The notes under the pieces: generated by a model
Seen by the model: the letters and a program-made list of their open reading frames with translations, nothing else
Database searches by the model: none
Told to the model about the DNA's origin: nothing
Position numbers and translations under genes: made by a program
In this document: one piece after another, positions 27,213-39,200 of the stretch
Numbering within the stretch: the stretch's first letter is position 1
How the letters are laid out: each line of letters opens with the position of its first letter
Source: Babylonia areolata
Taxonomy: Eukaryota; Mollusca; Gastropoda; Neogastropoda; Buccinidae
Length of the DNA: 64,000 nucleotides
Direction of reading: 5' to 3'
NCBI RefSeq assembly: GCF_041734735.1
Contig: NC_134878.1
Location: 18,279,202-18,343,201 of the forward strand

Positions 27213-30200
27213 TCAGACACAGACACACCCAGTAACACACATACACACTTGCTCGCTCCCTCTCAATCTTCTTCGAACAGGCAAAACTGAAATTCCAGAT
27301 ATCAGCTGCCAGATGCTCCATGACCTGGCTGACAGGGTTACTTTTGTTAGAACCAGCATGAAACAGTTGATATGGACTGGATTGGTCCACCTCCATCCCT
27401 TTGACTGACAGGGCAAATTTTGAATTCAAAGAAGGCCAATGCAGAACTATATTCTGAAATTCGCTGAGAGATTTTGTTGCCTTTTTTTTCATTGAAGTGT
27501 AAGGGCCATATAAACAAAATGTACCTGTGCAAACTTACAGCTGTGTTTGTGGCCTACTGATATGTTAATTTTGAAAAAATTAATGTGGAGCTGTCATCCC
27601 AACAGATCTCACAGGGGCCATGGACACAAATGAAGTATTTTTCTGGTCTGTTGACATGTTTTTGCATTGAATACCTTATGTGATGGTTGTGTGTTATGTA
27701 AATTTAGCTGTTCTTGTTTAAATTTCCAGATAATACTAAGTGTGCTGAACGCGGGCTATGATTTGACTTGTGCCTCTTACAACCAAGAGAGTTGGAAGAA
27801 GCCAGAAGAATTGAGGGTGAGTGTTTCTGTGTAAATAAAAGAGGAAAAAAAAAGTCATCTTCAGAACTGTATATCAATAGTGCCCATTTTGTGTATTATA
27901 ATTGATAAAAGTTATGCATAGATGGTGTTTTTCCCCCCTGGTAATTATTGGTTAATGAAATTTCACAATATTGCTCAGGGTTGCGATCATGCGATCATTG
28001 TGATTTGATGTGTAATCTTTGTTATCCATAGAATGTAGTTCAAGTGCATACCAGAGCTGCACGGTTTAAGGTTAAAAGTTTTCTGAGATTTAAAACTTCA
28101 TTGTCTTAAAAAAGTTTTAGTCAGGAGTTGTATATATATATATATATATAAACATACCATGTGGTTGTGTATAAGTAAATTGTAATTGTCTAACTTCACA
28201 TTGTGATCATCTGTTGAAATAGCCACTTTTATCTGACAGAGTGCTGACATGCGAAGATTTGATTGGCTAGAATCTGATGCATAGACGAACATCTTTTTCT
28301 TCAAATGGTTTGGATCAAAATAAATAGTATGAAATACATTAGACAGACAAAATTAACTTCACATGATTTCTCCTGGTAAAATAGTCACAAGTGCTGACAT
28401 ACTGAGATTTGATTGGTAGGTATCTGATGGATGGACTGTCATCTGTTTCCTCAAAACTATGGGATCAAAATGGGTTTTATGGAATAAGTAACACATTATA
28501 CAAAACTTTCCTGGGGACAAAAATGTCAAAATCTTGATTTTGTCAGGAACAAAAGTTGTCTCAGACTCCTGAGTGTAACGAACAAGTACAATCTTTGTCA
28601 GATAATGCTTTCCTGTCCAGCCCTTTAATTCTGGATTTTTTGTACTACTGGTACTTGCCATTGTATAATACTTACCAGCCATATTAAAAAAAATATCCAC
28701 ATATTATCAAGTACACACTGTTATATTTTCCTTGCATAATCTAGTATTTATAAAAACACAAAGCTGACACTTATTTTCAATTGAGGACACATTACTAATC
28801 TCAATCCGTTTATGAAAAAAACAAACAAACCGAGTATGTTTGAAAACTGAAATTTGTTTCAGATAAACAAAATGAAATATGGAGAATGTCACTGCATATT
28901 GTAGTCACTTAGCATTCATTTTCTGGAATCATACACTTGTTTAGATCTCTGGAATTGCTATTCAGACGGAGTGCTGTAGAAAAATAAACTGATTATTATA
29001 TTTAATGTAGTGGTTCAAATTGATCAAATAAAACTTGAACTGAAGTCAGCAAAGAAATACTGAAATTGAAATAAACCATTCTTCATTCTCCACTATCCAT
29101 TCTGTCATGGAAGTGGAGTTAACAGGTGGTCAGAATTTTTTGAACACTGTTTTGGGGACAGTTTATTTTCAGTTGTATCATGTCTGTTATGCATGATTTG
29201 GAAACACTCCTTTTTTGCTGGGGAAATACTGTCAGAACTTTGTGCAGAACAATAAAGCAGACAATATGAAATATTGCATTTTGTGTGCAGGTGGCCAATG
29301 TGTTGTGGTGGTACTTCTTCTCCAAGGCTATCGAGCTGATGGACACTGTTCTAATGATCCTTAGAAAGAAGAATGAGCAGGTCACGTTTCTGCACGTCTT
29401 CCATCATGCTTCCATGCTCAACATCTGGTGGTGGACAATGATGTTTATCCCTGGGGGAATGTGTACGTATACAGTCTGGTGTATTGCATGAACAGACTGA
29501 ATTTGGATATTAATTCTTGATTTGGTGTGTTTAATGATTTTGTTTTTCATGTTGTGAATAACAATTTAAACAAATTTCTTACTGATTCATACTATTGCAT
29601 TTATGTCGAAGTATGCATGCAAATGTATGTTTACAGGTGCATGTGATTTAAAACCAGTGCATGCATATGTGTGCGTGCATACAGGTTAATATATTGGTTA
29701 GAACACAGCACATATATTGCACAGGTACATTGATTGGTTTTATGATGAATTTTTTAATGATTTTTTTTAGTGGAAGTAGTGGTGCTACAAGTAAAGATGT
29801 TTGTTTTCTTTGTTTTGCAGCTTATGACAGCTGTATATGTTACTGGTAATTAAGCAGTCATAATATGTGTAAGTTATGCAAAATTACCAACAGTTTAAAA
29901 TGTTCAAATAATGGCTGAACATATAATAGGATCAGGATGAAAGCATAATCAAGAACATGAGTATAACAAATACTACTGAGGTAAGTGGATTATAAAAGAA
30001 TATTACTGAGGTAGTAAGTAGATTGATTAAAAAAAGAAGCCACACCAGTTAATGATGCCCATGTATGACTGCTGACAGCCTGGTTTGGTGCCTGCATGAA
30101 CTGTCTGGTGCATGTGGTGATGTACGCGTACTACGGCCTGTCAGCCATCCCCTCCCTCAAGGACCAGCTCTGGTGGAAGCGATACATTACCAGATTCCAG

Positions 30201-31547
30201 CTGGTATGTGGATGCTGTCATGTTTCAGTGAGAGAGTTTGAGAGGTCCATGTTGCTTGTATGTATGAGTGAAGTGCTCACTTGTATGTGGGGTTAAAAAA
30301 AGAATGCATTTGAAGGCACTAATTTTTTGATTGAGAGAACTGATGGACTCCTAACTGTTGGCAGTGCTAACCACTTCACCATGGCATTCGGTGCATTTTT
30401 TTTTTTAATCATAAAAAAAGAAACTGGTTCACTGGTTTTTTTGTGATTGAGAGAACTGGTGTACTCCCAACTGTTGGCACTGCTAACTACTTCACTATGG
30501 CATTTGGTGCATCATTTTCCTTTTTAGCCGTTAAGAAAAGAGACTGGCTCCTGAATGTGGCCTTTCATGTCCTGTTCTCATGGTAACCTCTATTTCAAGT
30601 TCACCTCAACTTCCATGTTTTGTGATGAGCTTGTGTCCATGTCTTCATTGTAGGCAGATTGATCTATCGGGCACTGATGTTGTGGGGACATTGAGGCTGT
30701 CTCTATGCCGTAGGGCCGTAACAAGAGTTTGGGACTAAGAAAATGGTGTCCTGTGTGCAGATTCATAGGCACTTTCAAAGTGACTCGGCAGATTTCTTTC
30801 ATATGTGGCCTTCTGGTGATCTGGTATTGAAGGTTGCCTATGGACTTAAGGTGTTGGGACAGGGATGGAATGAGCTTGACTGTGGCGATGTGGGGGAATT
30901 TAGATGAGTGGGTAAGAGTAATGCCACTGAAACTGTATGTAAAATTTGGTGGGGTGGGGTTGGAATTTGATTGGTTAATTGATATGGATACTTACATAGT
31001 GCCTATCCTCGGTCACAGACCAAGCTCTGAGCACTTTACAAACACAGGATCAACTTAGATTTGGAGTTGGGAGGGGGTGACAGGGTGGGGGAAATTTTGT
31101 TTGTTGATAGCTAACGTCTCACAGAGTCTTTGTTATTTTGCCAAAATATTTCCATGTTTAACATGCAAGGAGAAAGAGGTGAAGGAATTTTAACTTGACA
31201 AGATGGTTCAAAATATGTTCCTCATGGACCACACGTGAGCTGTGTGTATGGTGTTTTGTGTGCAGCTGCAGTTCTGTGTCACATTCACTCACACAGTGAA
31301 CTCGATACGTGAGGGCTGTGACTTCCCCCGCTGGGGACAGAACCTGCTGTCTGGCTACATGGTCATCATGCTGATCCTCTTTGGCAACTTCTACATCCAT
31401 GCCTACATCAAGCGCCGCTCCAACAAGCTGAAGAACAGCAAGAGCAAAGGCATCGCTAATGGCTCACCCGCCACAAAAGATGCCCCAGTCGCTAACGGAC
31501 TCTGTCACCCTCCTGAAGGTGCAGATATACGTACAAAAGCAGAGTAG
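19726..31547 (+). CDS. ELOVL2/5: ELOVL2/5-like very-long-chain fatty acid elongase (six coding exons)
   Basis: Coding exons are 19726-19783, 24551-24741, 27730-27816, 29291-29462, 30079-30203 and 31266-31547 (TAG). Together they make 915 nt, 304 residues, usual for the family, and all junctions are GT-AG and in phase. Known role: ER-membrane 3-ketoacyl-CoA synthase adding two carbons to long acyl-CoA. Seen: DPRTKNW near residue 20, KAIELMDT (124-131), the catalytic histidine box HVFHH (147-151) with Q142 five residues before it, [12 protein letters not shown] (177-188) and TRFQLLQ (207-213). These are the signatures of the PUFA-elongase group. The wording HASMLNIWW and YYGLSAIPS resembles ELOVL2/5 more than ELOVL4 or ELOVL1/7. 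The tail ends RTKAE, an RxKxx ER-retrieval-like signal. The box has F where most relatives have Y. The start ATG is the only one joining in phase to exon 2. It is preceded by an acceptor at 19694, so an untranslated exon lies upstream. The exact subfamily is inferred. Confidence 0.93.
21055..21290. repeat. Interspersed repeat R5, third copy, opposite orientation
   Basis: On the + strand GTCTTTGTTTCTGGCTTCTT, GCTGGTCCATTCACCTGT and ATGGACTTGATAACTGGGC are the reverse complement of R5 landmarks. It lies in the ELOVL intron between coding exons 1 and 2. Similarity is weaker than between the other two copies. Confidence 0.5.
22711..23205. repeat. Two diverged direct copies about 376 bp apart in an ELOVL intron
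   Basis: TGTATATTTCTGACTAATCA, CAGCAAAGTGGAGCA and TTGATACAAAAATGAAAAC at 22711-22833 correspond to TGTATTTCTGACCAATCA, AAGCAAAGAGGAGCA and TTGATACAGAATTAAAACC at 23087-23205. Confidence 0.65.
24351..24358 (+). promoter_or_regulatory. Palindromic CRE-like site in front of ELOVL coding exon 2
   Basis: TGACGTCA, the full CREB/ATF consensus, lies 200 bp upstream of coding exon 2. An ATG-led frame (24478) runs open into this exon. Whether it is used is unknown; an 8-bp match can occur by chance. Confidence 0.25.
25870..26235 (+). mobile_element. LINE RT fragment (RTE-like)
   Basis: [20 protein letters not shown] matches the widespread LINE string with [16 protein letters not shown]; the catalytic FADD has become [17 protein letters not shown] follows, and after a gap a piece like GCKTWRRN corresponds to the LYGCETW region. 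It lies in the ELOVL intron between coding exons 2 and 3. Confidence 0.75.
26731..27118 (+). mobile_element. tRNA-derived SINE (family 2)
   Basis: It begins TGGAGTGATAGCCTAGACG with box A- and box B-like parts (CTGGCTCGAATCACAGC). The body contains CAGATGAGACGATAAACCGA, AAAAGAACCCACGGCAAC and TTCTGTAGAAAAATCCAC. The end is GGGGAGAGCAGCC plus AAATCTGTTGTCATA and an A-rich tail. It lies in the ELOVL intron between coding exons 2 and 3, in sense orientation. Confidence 0.88.
27174..27212. repeat. CA microsatellite
   Basis: About 18 CA units shortly after a family 2 SINE. Confidence 0.95.
28216..28506. repeat. Diverged tandem duplication in an ELOVL intron
   Basis: 28216-28355 and 28374-28506 share AGTGCTGACAT, GATTTGATTGG, ATCTGATG, TTTCCTCAAA or TTTCTTCAAA and GGATCAAAAT in the same order. 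It lies between coding exons 3 and 4. Confidence 0.7.
30325..30556. repeat. 110-bp tandem duplication in an ELOVL intron
   Basis: TTGATTGAGAGAACTGATGG with GCTAACCACTTCACCATGGC is repeated as GTGATTGAGAGAACTGGTGT with GCTAACTACTTCACTATGGC. It lies between coding exons 5 and 6. Confidence 0.8.
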
Positions 31548-34500
31548 GAATGGGGTATTTTGTAGGCAGTTATGTTGTAAAGTAATGAGTTTATGAACAA
31601 AGCATAATTTTATGTTTTGTGAAACTTTGGTTGAGCTGTTGAAGGTGATATGAGTTTTTCAAGAAAATATTTTTATATCCCATGTTGTCCTTATTTTCAG
31701 CGTATGCATATGCATCAAGCAGCATACAGTAAGACTTTGAAAGATTTTTGGTTCTCCGGGTTTGGGAAGATCAGCAGAAAATTTGCCAGTCAGATGGAGC
31801 AGCTGCATAAATAATGGGTACCCAATATCTTGACTCGAAGGGAAAACCCAGAACTTAAGGCTGTAGAGTATTTCATCTTCTTAGAGAAAGTGTGGACACT
31901 CTTTGTAACATTAGTTAGAATTTTCATGACCATGATTCTGGTGAAATTACACTTAGTCCAGTGGGACAGCATCTTTGCAACAAGTTCAGCAGATGTAGGT
32001 GACATGCAGCCCTTAGTCAAATAGATTTAAATCTAAAGTGAAACTTTTTAAATATGCCATTTACATCAATCACAACACTGAAGATTTATAATAGACCTCT
32101 GCACACACACACATCCAGTACCATGCAGGCTAACCAAACCAGAACTCGGATCTGAGCAAGATGGAAGAGGGTGACACTGTGTACAGTGTTTGCGCAGATG
32201 GAAACCCTTTGATGGATCCCGAAGAATAGGGTGGTGTTGGCAGTGGATGCAGGAGTCCCAACAGAGAGCACAAGAAAGAAGGGGCTTCCCTGGCTGAGGT
32301 TCAGAAGATTCATTAATGAGTGAGTACACCAAAGCAAAGACCAACTGGGAAAATTAGATATTCACTGAGAAGGAATGTAGATGTAAGCTGCAGAAAGCCA
32401 AGTGGACCTGTACCAACACCACCATCAGTGAGCGCCTGCAGTTGAACAACACAAACATGTTCTGGCCTTGCATGAAGTGCAGAAGACCGGACATCACTGT
32501 TGCTCCTTTGGGGGAAGAACTAGAAGACAACACCAACATGAAAGCAAAGATCCTGCTTCAGCAGTTCCATTGTCTTCATTGAATAAGTGGTCATGGCCCC
32601 ACACCCACGCTTGGGCCTCACCACTCCTTATGCACTGCCAAAGACTTGCTCATATCGACCTAGCCTGGTCCATCATGGAGTATAGGGCAACAGAGTGAGA
32701 CCTTCACCATCATAGCAACATCCAGAAGTTAAGAACGTGTCCTGCATTGTGCTCCCCTCCATCACCACAGATTACCACTCGAGGGGGAAGGGATACATGG
32801 TGAGGGACCAGAATCTTTTGTTTGCAAGACAGGTGACAAAATCTGTGACTGTCCTTTTCCTATTGAGTGGTTGGTGCTGGCAATACCAAATCACTTTCCA
32901 CATTTTCACAGAGAAAATGAAAGGTGTAAACAACCCAAACATTACAAAGACAGTAACTCTTAAATGTCGGAATTGGATTCGCTGAAAGTATAGTTCATAG
33001 TTGCTTCAAAGATCCACCAGCAAGAACGGACAGTTAAGAAACTATTTTTACCAGAACAGTGGTTCAGAGGAACAACTGAAACAATAATCATCTCAGACCA
33101 GGAGACGGGCTTCAGATCAGCATCACAAGAAACCATGGTTCACCCAGTTGCAAATATGGTAGGTAGTGGCTTGACAACATATGGAACCAGAACTAGAAAT
33201 TTTGCTTGCATTGAAACAAAGGTTGCCTGCTTGACATTTGGAATCGAACAAAGTTAATTGTAGAAGAAAACACTCCAGATCAGCCTGTGCTCTGTTTGAG
33301 ACTTTATGCTGATTTGCACAGAAGCAAATGGACATTGTATATCCAGGTTAGGGGGAAGATTCATTGTGTACTTAGTATGTAATGTAGATGGTGTAAGTAA
33401 TGTTTCCAGGCATGGAAAAACTTACACAAGTCACAAAAAAGTTTAGGGCTTTTGGGGAAAAAATTGAACTCTGAAGTCATTGCTGTGTTTATGTTAAAAA
33501 AAAAGGATTTTTTGAGGATGGATATTGAAAGGAGCAATTATTTTATTTGTTGGGTCCATCTTCAGAACTTCCCTTTTCACAACTGCATAGATACAAGTTA
33601 TGACATTGACATACAGAGACTTACAAATTGGAATGGGTCTTCAGTAGGTTGAAACTGAAGTGTCATACGTTACTCACAGTATTAGATCTTTTGTTGAAAG
33701 ATTTGTATTTTGTGATCATTTACCATATTTTAATCATTTATATTTAAGTGTTACAGTATTTCTATTGTACAGTTTTTTTTATTTTAGTCTCTGTGAGATT
33801 TTATTCAGGTAGTGTGTATTTTAACTGTGTTGTATGTGTGCACCTGTGTGCTCTTTTTGCATGTGCTCACTATTGGTATTAAGGATTGTTTTATTTCTTA
33901 TTTTCATGTTGGTTATTTTAATGAGATCAGTCAGAATGGTATGATGTGGGTCTGCATAGCCATGAAACGAATGTGTAAAATGTCAAGACTACATTATCAC
34001 TGTGTGAATCTGTTCTTAATTGTGGGCACATGACTGGTAAATGTAGAAATACCAGACCTTAAATTTGCTATGTGAATCAATCAAACCAAAGTAAAAAGGA
34101 ATGGTTTATTGCAGGATCTACTTAATACACTGTATAGCAAACATTCAGTTCATAGAGCCACTGGAGCAAATATTTGATCGATTCATTTTCATAGAGGCAT
34201 CATTTTGTCTTTGAACTTGATTATCAAAACAGCATTTATTTCTAAAAACCCTTGTCATGCTACTGGGCTAGTCTTATTAGTGAGGATGCCTTTTGGCTAT
34301 TTTGCATTTAACAGATTATTGATTATCTACTCATGCTAAGTGTTTTATTAGGAGTCGTGCCTTTTGCATGCATTCTGGCCATTTGATATTCAACAGTACA
34401 ATAAGTTGAAGGGTCAACAGGCATACATTTCCTATGCTTAGCGCTTCTCATCTTCTTGCAGAAAGCAAATAAGGGGTACATGTATACAAATCCAGATATT

Positions 34501-35710
34501 AAGAACATTTCTGAGGTTTTTTTTCACACCCCTTGTTTGCATCTGTAGGACGTTTCTGGGCAGTTCTCTGCATCTTGCTGTAAGCTGATAGAAAATGAGA
34601 AGAGCCTGTCTTGAGTGCAACAGTTGTTACATGCATTCAGTCCTTTTTTTTCCCCTCCAAGCATATTAGAAGAGGTGACTTTGGACAGTAAGATAATGTT
34701 CTTGTAGGGCAGTGTATAGTGAGAAAAGGAATGGAAGAAGGAAATCATGCCTGTGAGGGCAAGTGAAGTTGGTAAAATTGTTGTGTAACAAGAAAACAGC
34801 TGATCAAAAGATGTGATTTGTGTGTGAATACTCGGTGTACAAAACTGACTATAAAATTTTTTTTTTTTTTGGTGGGGAAAGTGAATCCTGTCGGAGGGGG
34901 ATAACAAAGGATTAGTTTTATAATTTTTTTTTCCATTTTCATTACTTATGTGCAATGATCTTTACCTGAAGATGTGCATGTATAATTGTTCCAAAAGTGA
35001 AGTTGCCAATGTTTATAATGGACTGTCCATTATGTTCTATAGATTGTGCTTTAAAATTAGATGCAAGTGAATAAATTTGCATGGAAAGGAAACCACGCCA
35101 GAAGTCAACTGTTTTCTCAATTGTACCTTTTAGAATGCCTTCAGAGTCATTCTTGGTAATGGAAATCTTTTTGTATTGTGTTATAATTAAGTGCTTAGTG
35201 TATCTCCTGCTCAGTGTTCAGGGAACTGCCTTTTGGTTTGTGATGACACTGAATATATGTGCAATGGGAGTGTATAGTTTTTCACATTTGTTCAGTTTTT
35301 GTGTGCCCTGCCACTGATCTCACTTGCCTGTCCCACTTAGTGAGTTGGCCATTTTTTGTTTGTGGTTTTGTTTGTAATGGTAGGGTGTATCGAGACATTG
35401 ATCCTTTTCAGGCTGTAATTGCTATCATTTAAAAAAAAAAAAAAAAATCTTCCTGAGGGTAACATTTCAGATCTCATTTCCTCCGAGAAGCTTACTTAAG
35501 GCAACAGACTGGGTCAATCCATGATAGACCATGGACATTCTTCCATTCTCAGTTGAAGATTTTATGTAGGGTGCAAGAGCAGCAAAGAGGAAACGGGTAT
35601 CCACAGAAAATGTGTAAACACCACCAGTCACCCTTGTTTTTTTTATTAAAAATATTGCATAACTTGTAGACTCCACACAAGAATAAACATTTCATGTCAG
35701 TGAAATGTAT
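31548..35710 (+). other. ELOVL 3' UTR / downstream region with candidate poly(A) signals
   Basis: No coding sequence is recognised after the ELOVL stop. AATAAA hexamers on the + strand lie at 35070-35075 and 35682-35687. Either could end a long 3' UTR, and shorter variants are possible. The stretch has scattered short ORFs without family resemblance. Between 32.1 and 33.3 kb there is unrecognised sequence that may be old repeat. Confidence 0.35.
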
Positions 35711-35966
35711 GAGTGCAAATGTTAAGCGAGTTCACTGGCAGGAGTAGATATTGTTTTTCAAACGCTACTTTCTTCAGTGCATTCAACTGTCCTTTATTCT
35801 TAATTATGGGAACCCTTTACTGCCAATTTATTTCCACCAGGACTCACTGATTTGTTGTGATATTGCAGTGTGCAGGTATTGAATATCCATCTAAATTACA
35901 TTTCAGTGTGGGGAAGTTTACCTAGAACCACACAACAAACAAACTTAAACCATTTCTCACATAGTG

Positions 35967-35972
35967 TTTATT
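35967..35972 (-). terminator. Candidate poly(A) signal of RMC1
   Basis: AATAAA on the - strand (TTTATT on +) lies about 250 nt beyond the RMC1 stop at 36221. It is the closest clear hexamer downstream on that strand. Its cleavage site would fall near 35950, only about 260 nt from the last ELOVL-side AATAAA at 35682. Confidence 0.4.
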
Positions 35973-36220
35973 CCTTGCTGTAAGAAGTCTGCATCAAATG
36001 TTCTGTGAATGATAATGTCCATGACTGTCTTGAAAGCCTACACCATGTGTAATTGTTTTTCAAAACAATCCTCACTATCCTCAGTATGCACTGAATATTT
36101 ACAAATATATACAGCATAAACAGTGTCACTGGATAGAGGGGGAAAAAAATTGCATGTCAAAGTTTATGCACATCACAGAACCATCGGTACTTTCAATGTA
36201 GTAGAATCTCCAATTCATCT

Positions 36221-39200
36221 TCACATGTTCACTTGAATGGGCATCAGGGCCTCTGTGCCAAACAGCGCTTCAAACTTCCTCACATACTCTTCGCAGTGTT
36301 CACCTGCAAAAGGAAAACATTATCTGGTAACATAAAATGTGGGTGGGTTGGGGCAATGGGTGTGTGTTTATCTACATTTGTTAATTTTGCATCTTTTCAA
36401 AGACAGGTTTGTCCTTTGTGGACACACAAAAAAATTGCAATGTCTTTGGTCAGTCTGTCAATGGATCAGTGTCTATATATCTGTAAAATCAAATAAAAGA
36501 CCAGGAATTTTTTCTACCCAATCCTCTTGACCTTTTTCCCCATTTATTTATTTCAAAGGAAATGGCACACATTATGTTCAACAAGTGAAAGACAGAAAAA
36601 CACTCAATGCCCGATTCCACTAATCACACCATGCAGACATTGACAAATTTAGTGTACTATATTGTCTGAAGCTCTGGTTGTTTGGATGGGGGGAAAAAAA
36701 TCAAACATTTTTTTTTTATTTGCTGGATGCAGCTTAAAATCCAAAGTAAATTCAACAGAACAAATATGGAAATACAAGACAGTACAGACACATACATATG
36801 CTCTCCCACACATGCATACAGAGATAGGACGTTTACACACAGCAGGTGAGGGTTACCTGGCTGGAAGCGTGGGTTTGCACGGAGCTTCTGGTTTCTCTGC
36901 TCAAAGAACTTGAAGACGGTGTAGAATAGAAGATTGTCTTCAGTGTTCTGTGCTGCCTCCAAGAACTTACGGGATGACACCATGTCCACAATGCCCACAC
37001 TTCTAATGAATCTGCACAATACAGTAGGATTGAAACACTGACATACATAAAATGCACTACTTTTAATGAACCTTCACAATACAATATGACTGATACCCTC
37101 ACATTCATAGAGCCTTGACATTCTGAAGACCGACTACTCCTAATGAAATATGCACAATACAATAGGACTGATACAGACATTCCAAGAATTCATAGAACTA
37201 ATGAATCTGCACATTACAGTGGGTCTGATGATACACTGACATTCAGATACTTAGTTGACAAATCTATACAATTCAAGACTGATACAATGACATTCACTGA
37301 CTATGTATTTACAAGATACAGCAGGACTGATATACTGACATTCAGAGACTTGACTACAAATGATACTATGCAGTGCAGCAGGACTGACAGACATTCCTAG
37401 ACTTGACTACAAATGATATGGTACAATGTCGACAAGATTAAAGTATGTTTTTTCAGGAAACAGAAAATGGAATTTAATGGAGTTTGGACAGGTTCTGTAA
37501 TGTCCAGTTAAACATGGAAAGCATGTGTCTCAAATATTAGAAATAAATAAATAAGTAAAAACAAAAAGAAGGGGTTTTTACCGTAAAGCAGGCAGCAGCT
37601 GGCACTTGGACAAAAGGACCTCAATGATCTCTTCATTGGCAGTCTGAAGTCTCTGCAACCCCAGGCAAGTATCAACCGTCAAAGAAAAATCACATCACTA
37701 CAGAGAGAATGGACCCCAACAACATCAATACATTCCTCCCTGTCCCTGTCCCTAAAAAAAATACCTGCCTCAAACTCTACAGCTTTTTTTGCCATGCTCT
37801 ATGTGACCTCAGTGTCTCCACACTTCTCTCCTGTGGCAAGTTCTTGCCAAACTCAACGATCCAGATAGCCATGGGGACTCGCATTCTACTCCACAGATCA
37901 CTCGTTGCTGCCCTCTTCACTGGTTCTTTAAAAATAAACAAACTAAACGCAGAGTGGAGATTAATCAGAAAAATCAATGAAATATGGTGATGCATTTTTA
38001 CTGTGAATGGTTTACCTTTCAAGTACTTTTTAGCTCATTTTGTTCAAGATCTTAGCTCGGGAGTGGTGTTTCACTACTTGGCAAGTACTAAACAAAGGAG
38101 ACATGCCAACCTCAGTATCTATCAGTACTACAGCCTAAAAAAAAAATCTGGAACAAATCAAAATAATCAGTAAAAGCTTGCATTATATGTGGTCACAGTC
38201 ATACAACAGCACACATACACATCAAACAAAAAAAACAACAAAACAAACACTGTGACACTGTTTTCACATGCATTCCTCTGTCAATTGATTTCTTGGTCTT
38301 TCTAAATTTCTGGTTCCAACAAATGCTGGCGCTTGCGCATCTAAGCTGCCACTGCAATTGTCTTATAAAATCAACCGCACACATTTTTTCCCCCGGCCCC
38401 AGAACCACCATGTAATTTTCTTATTTTCACAACCACCTGGTGACAATTTTGTTGATTTTTCTGAACAAACACAGCAAATAGAGATGGTGTGCATGTCTGC
38501 GCCAAAGTGCTACAAGATCAAGATGTATATAATGCTTTTGATCCTGACGATGATAGAATGATGATCATCTGACAGGTGAGACAATACATGAGTTATCTAC
38601 TGTCTTTTTTTTTTTTATACATGAGGCAGTATGTGAGTGATTTATGTAAACTTTCGTTTTTCAGATTTTAAATTGCCTTTAACCCCTGAAAACGGAGTAT
38701 GGCTGCCTACATGGTGGGGTAAAAAACGGTCATACACATAAAATTCCACTCATTTACATACGAGTGAGTGTGGGAGTTGCAGCCCACAAACGCAGAAGAA
38801 GAAGAAATTGTCTTTAAAATACAACAACAAAAAACCAACTTGATGCAGGGCTAAAATCTCCCATTCTGGGTAGGTTGCACAGGCCATAATTCTCATAGTG
38901 CTGAAAGGATTAAATCATCAACTGGTCTACTCACTTTGCATATATTTGCCTCCTTTGTTTCTGTATCTCACATTCCACTAATGATACCTTACTTTTTAGA
39001 GACTTCAGGTACATGCCAGACTCCCTCAGCTGGTTGAACAAAATGACTGGTGTTCACATTTATGATTCAGAATTCAGGGTACACTGGTCTTTACAGTCCA
39101 CTGTAACAATGCTGCCATTGGGTGGAACTACTCTAGTGTCAAGAACATCTGTTTCCAACATTTTCCTAAAATGTTTACTGACATTTATCCCTACATTTCC

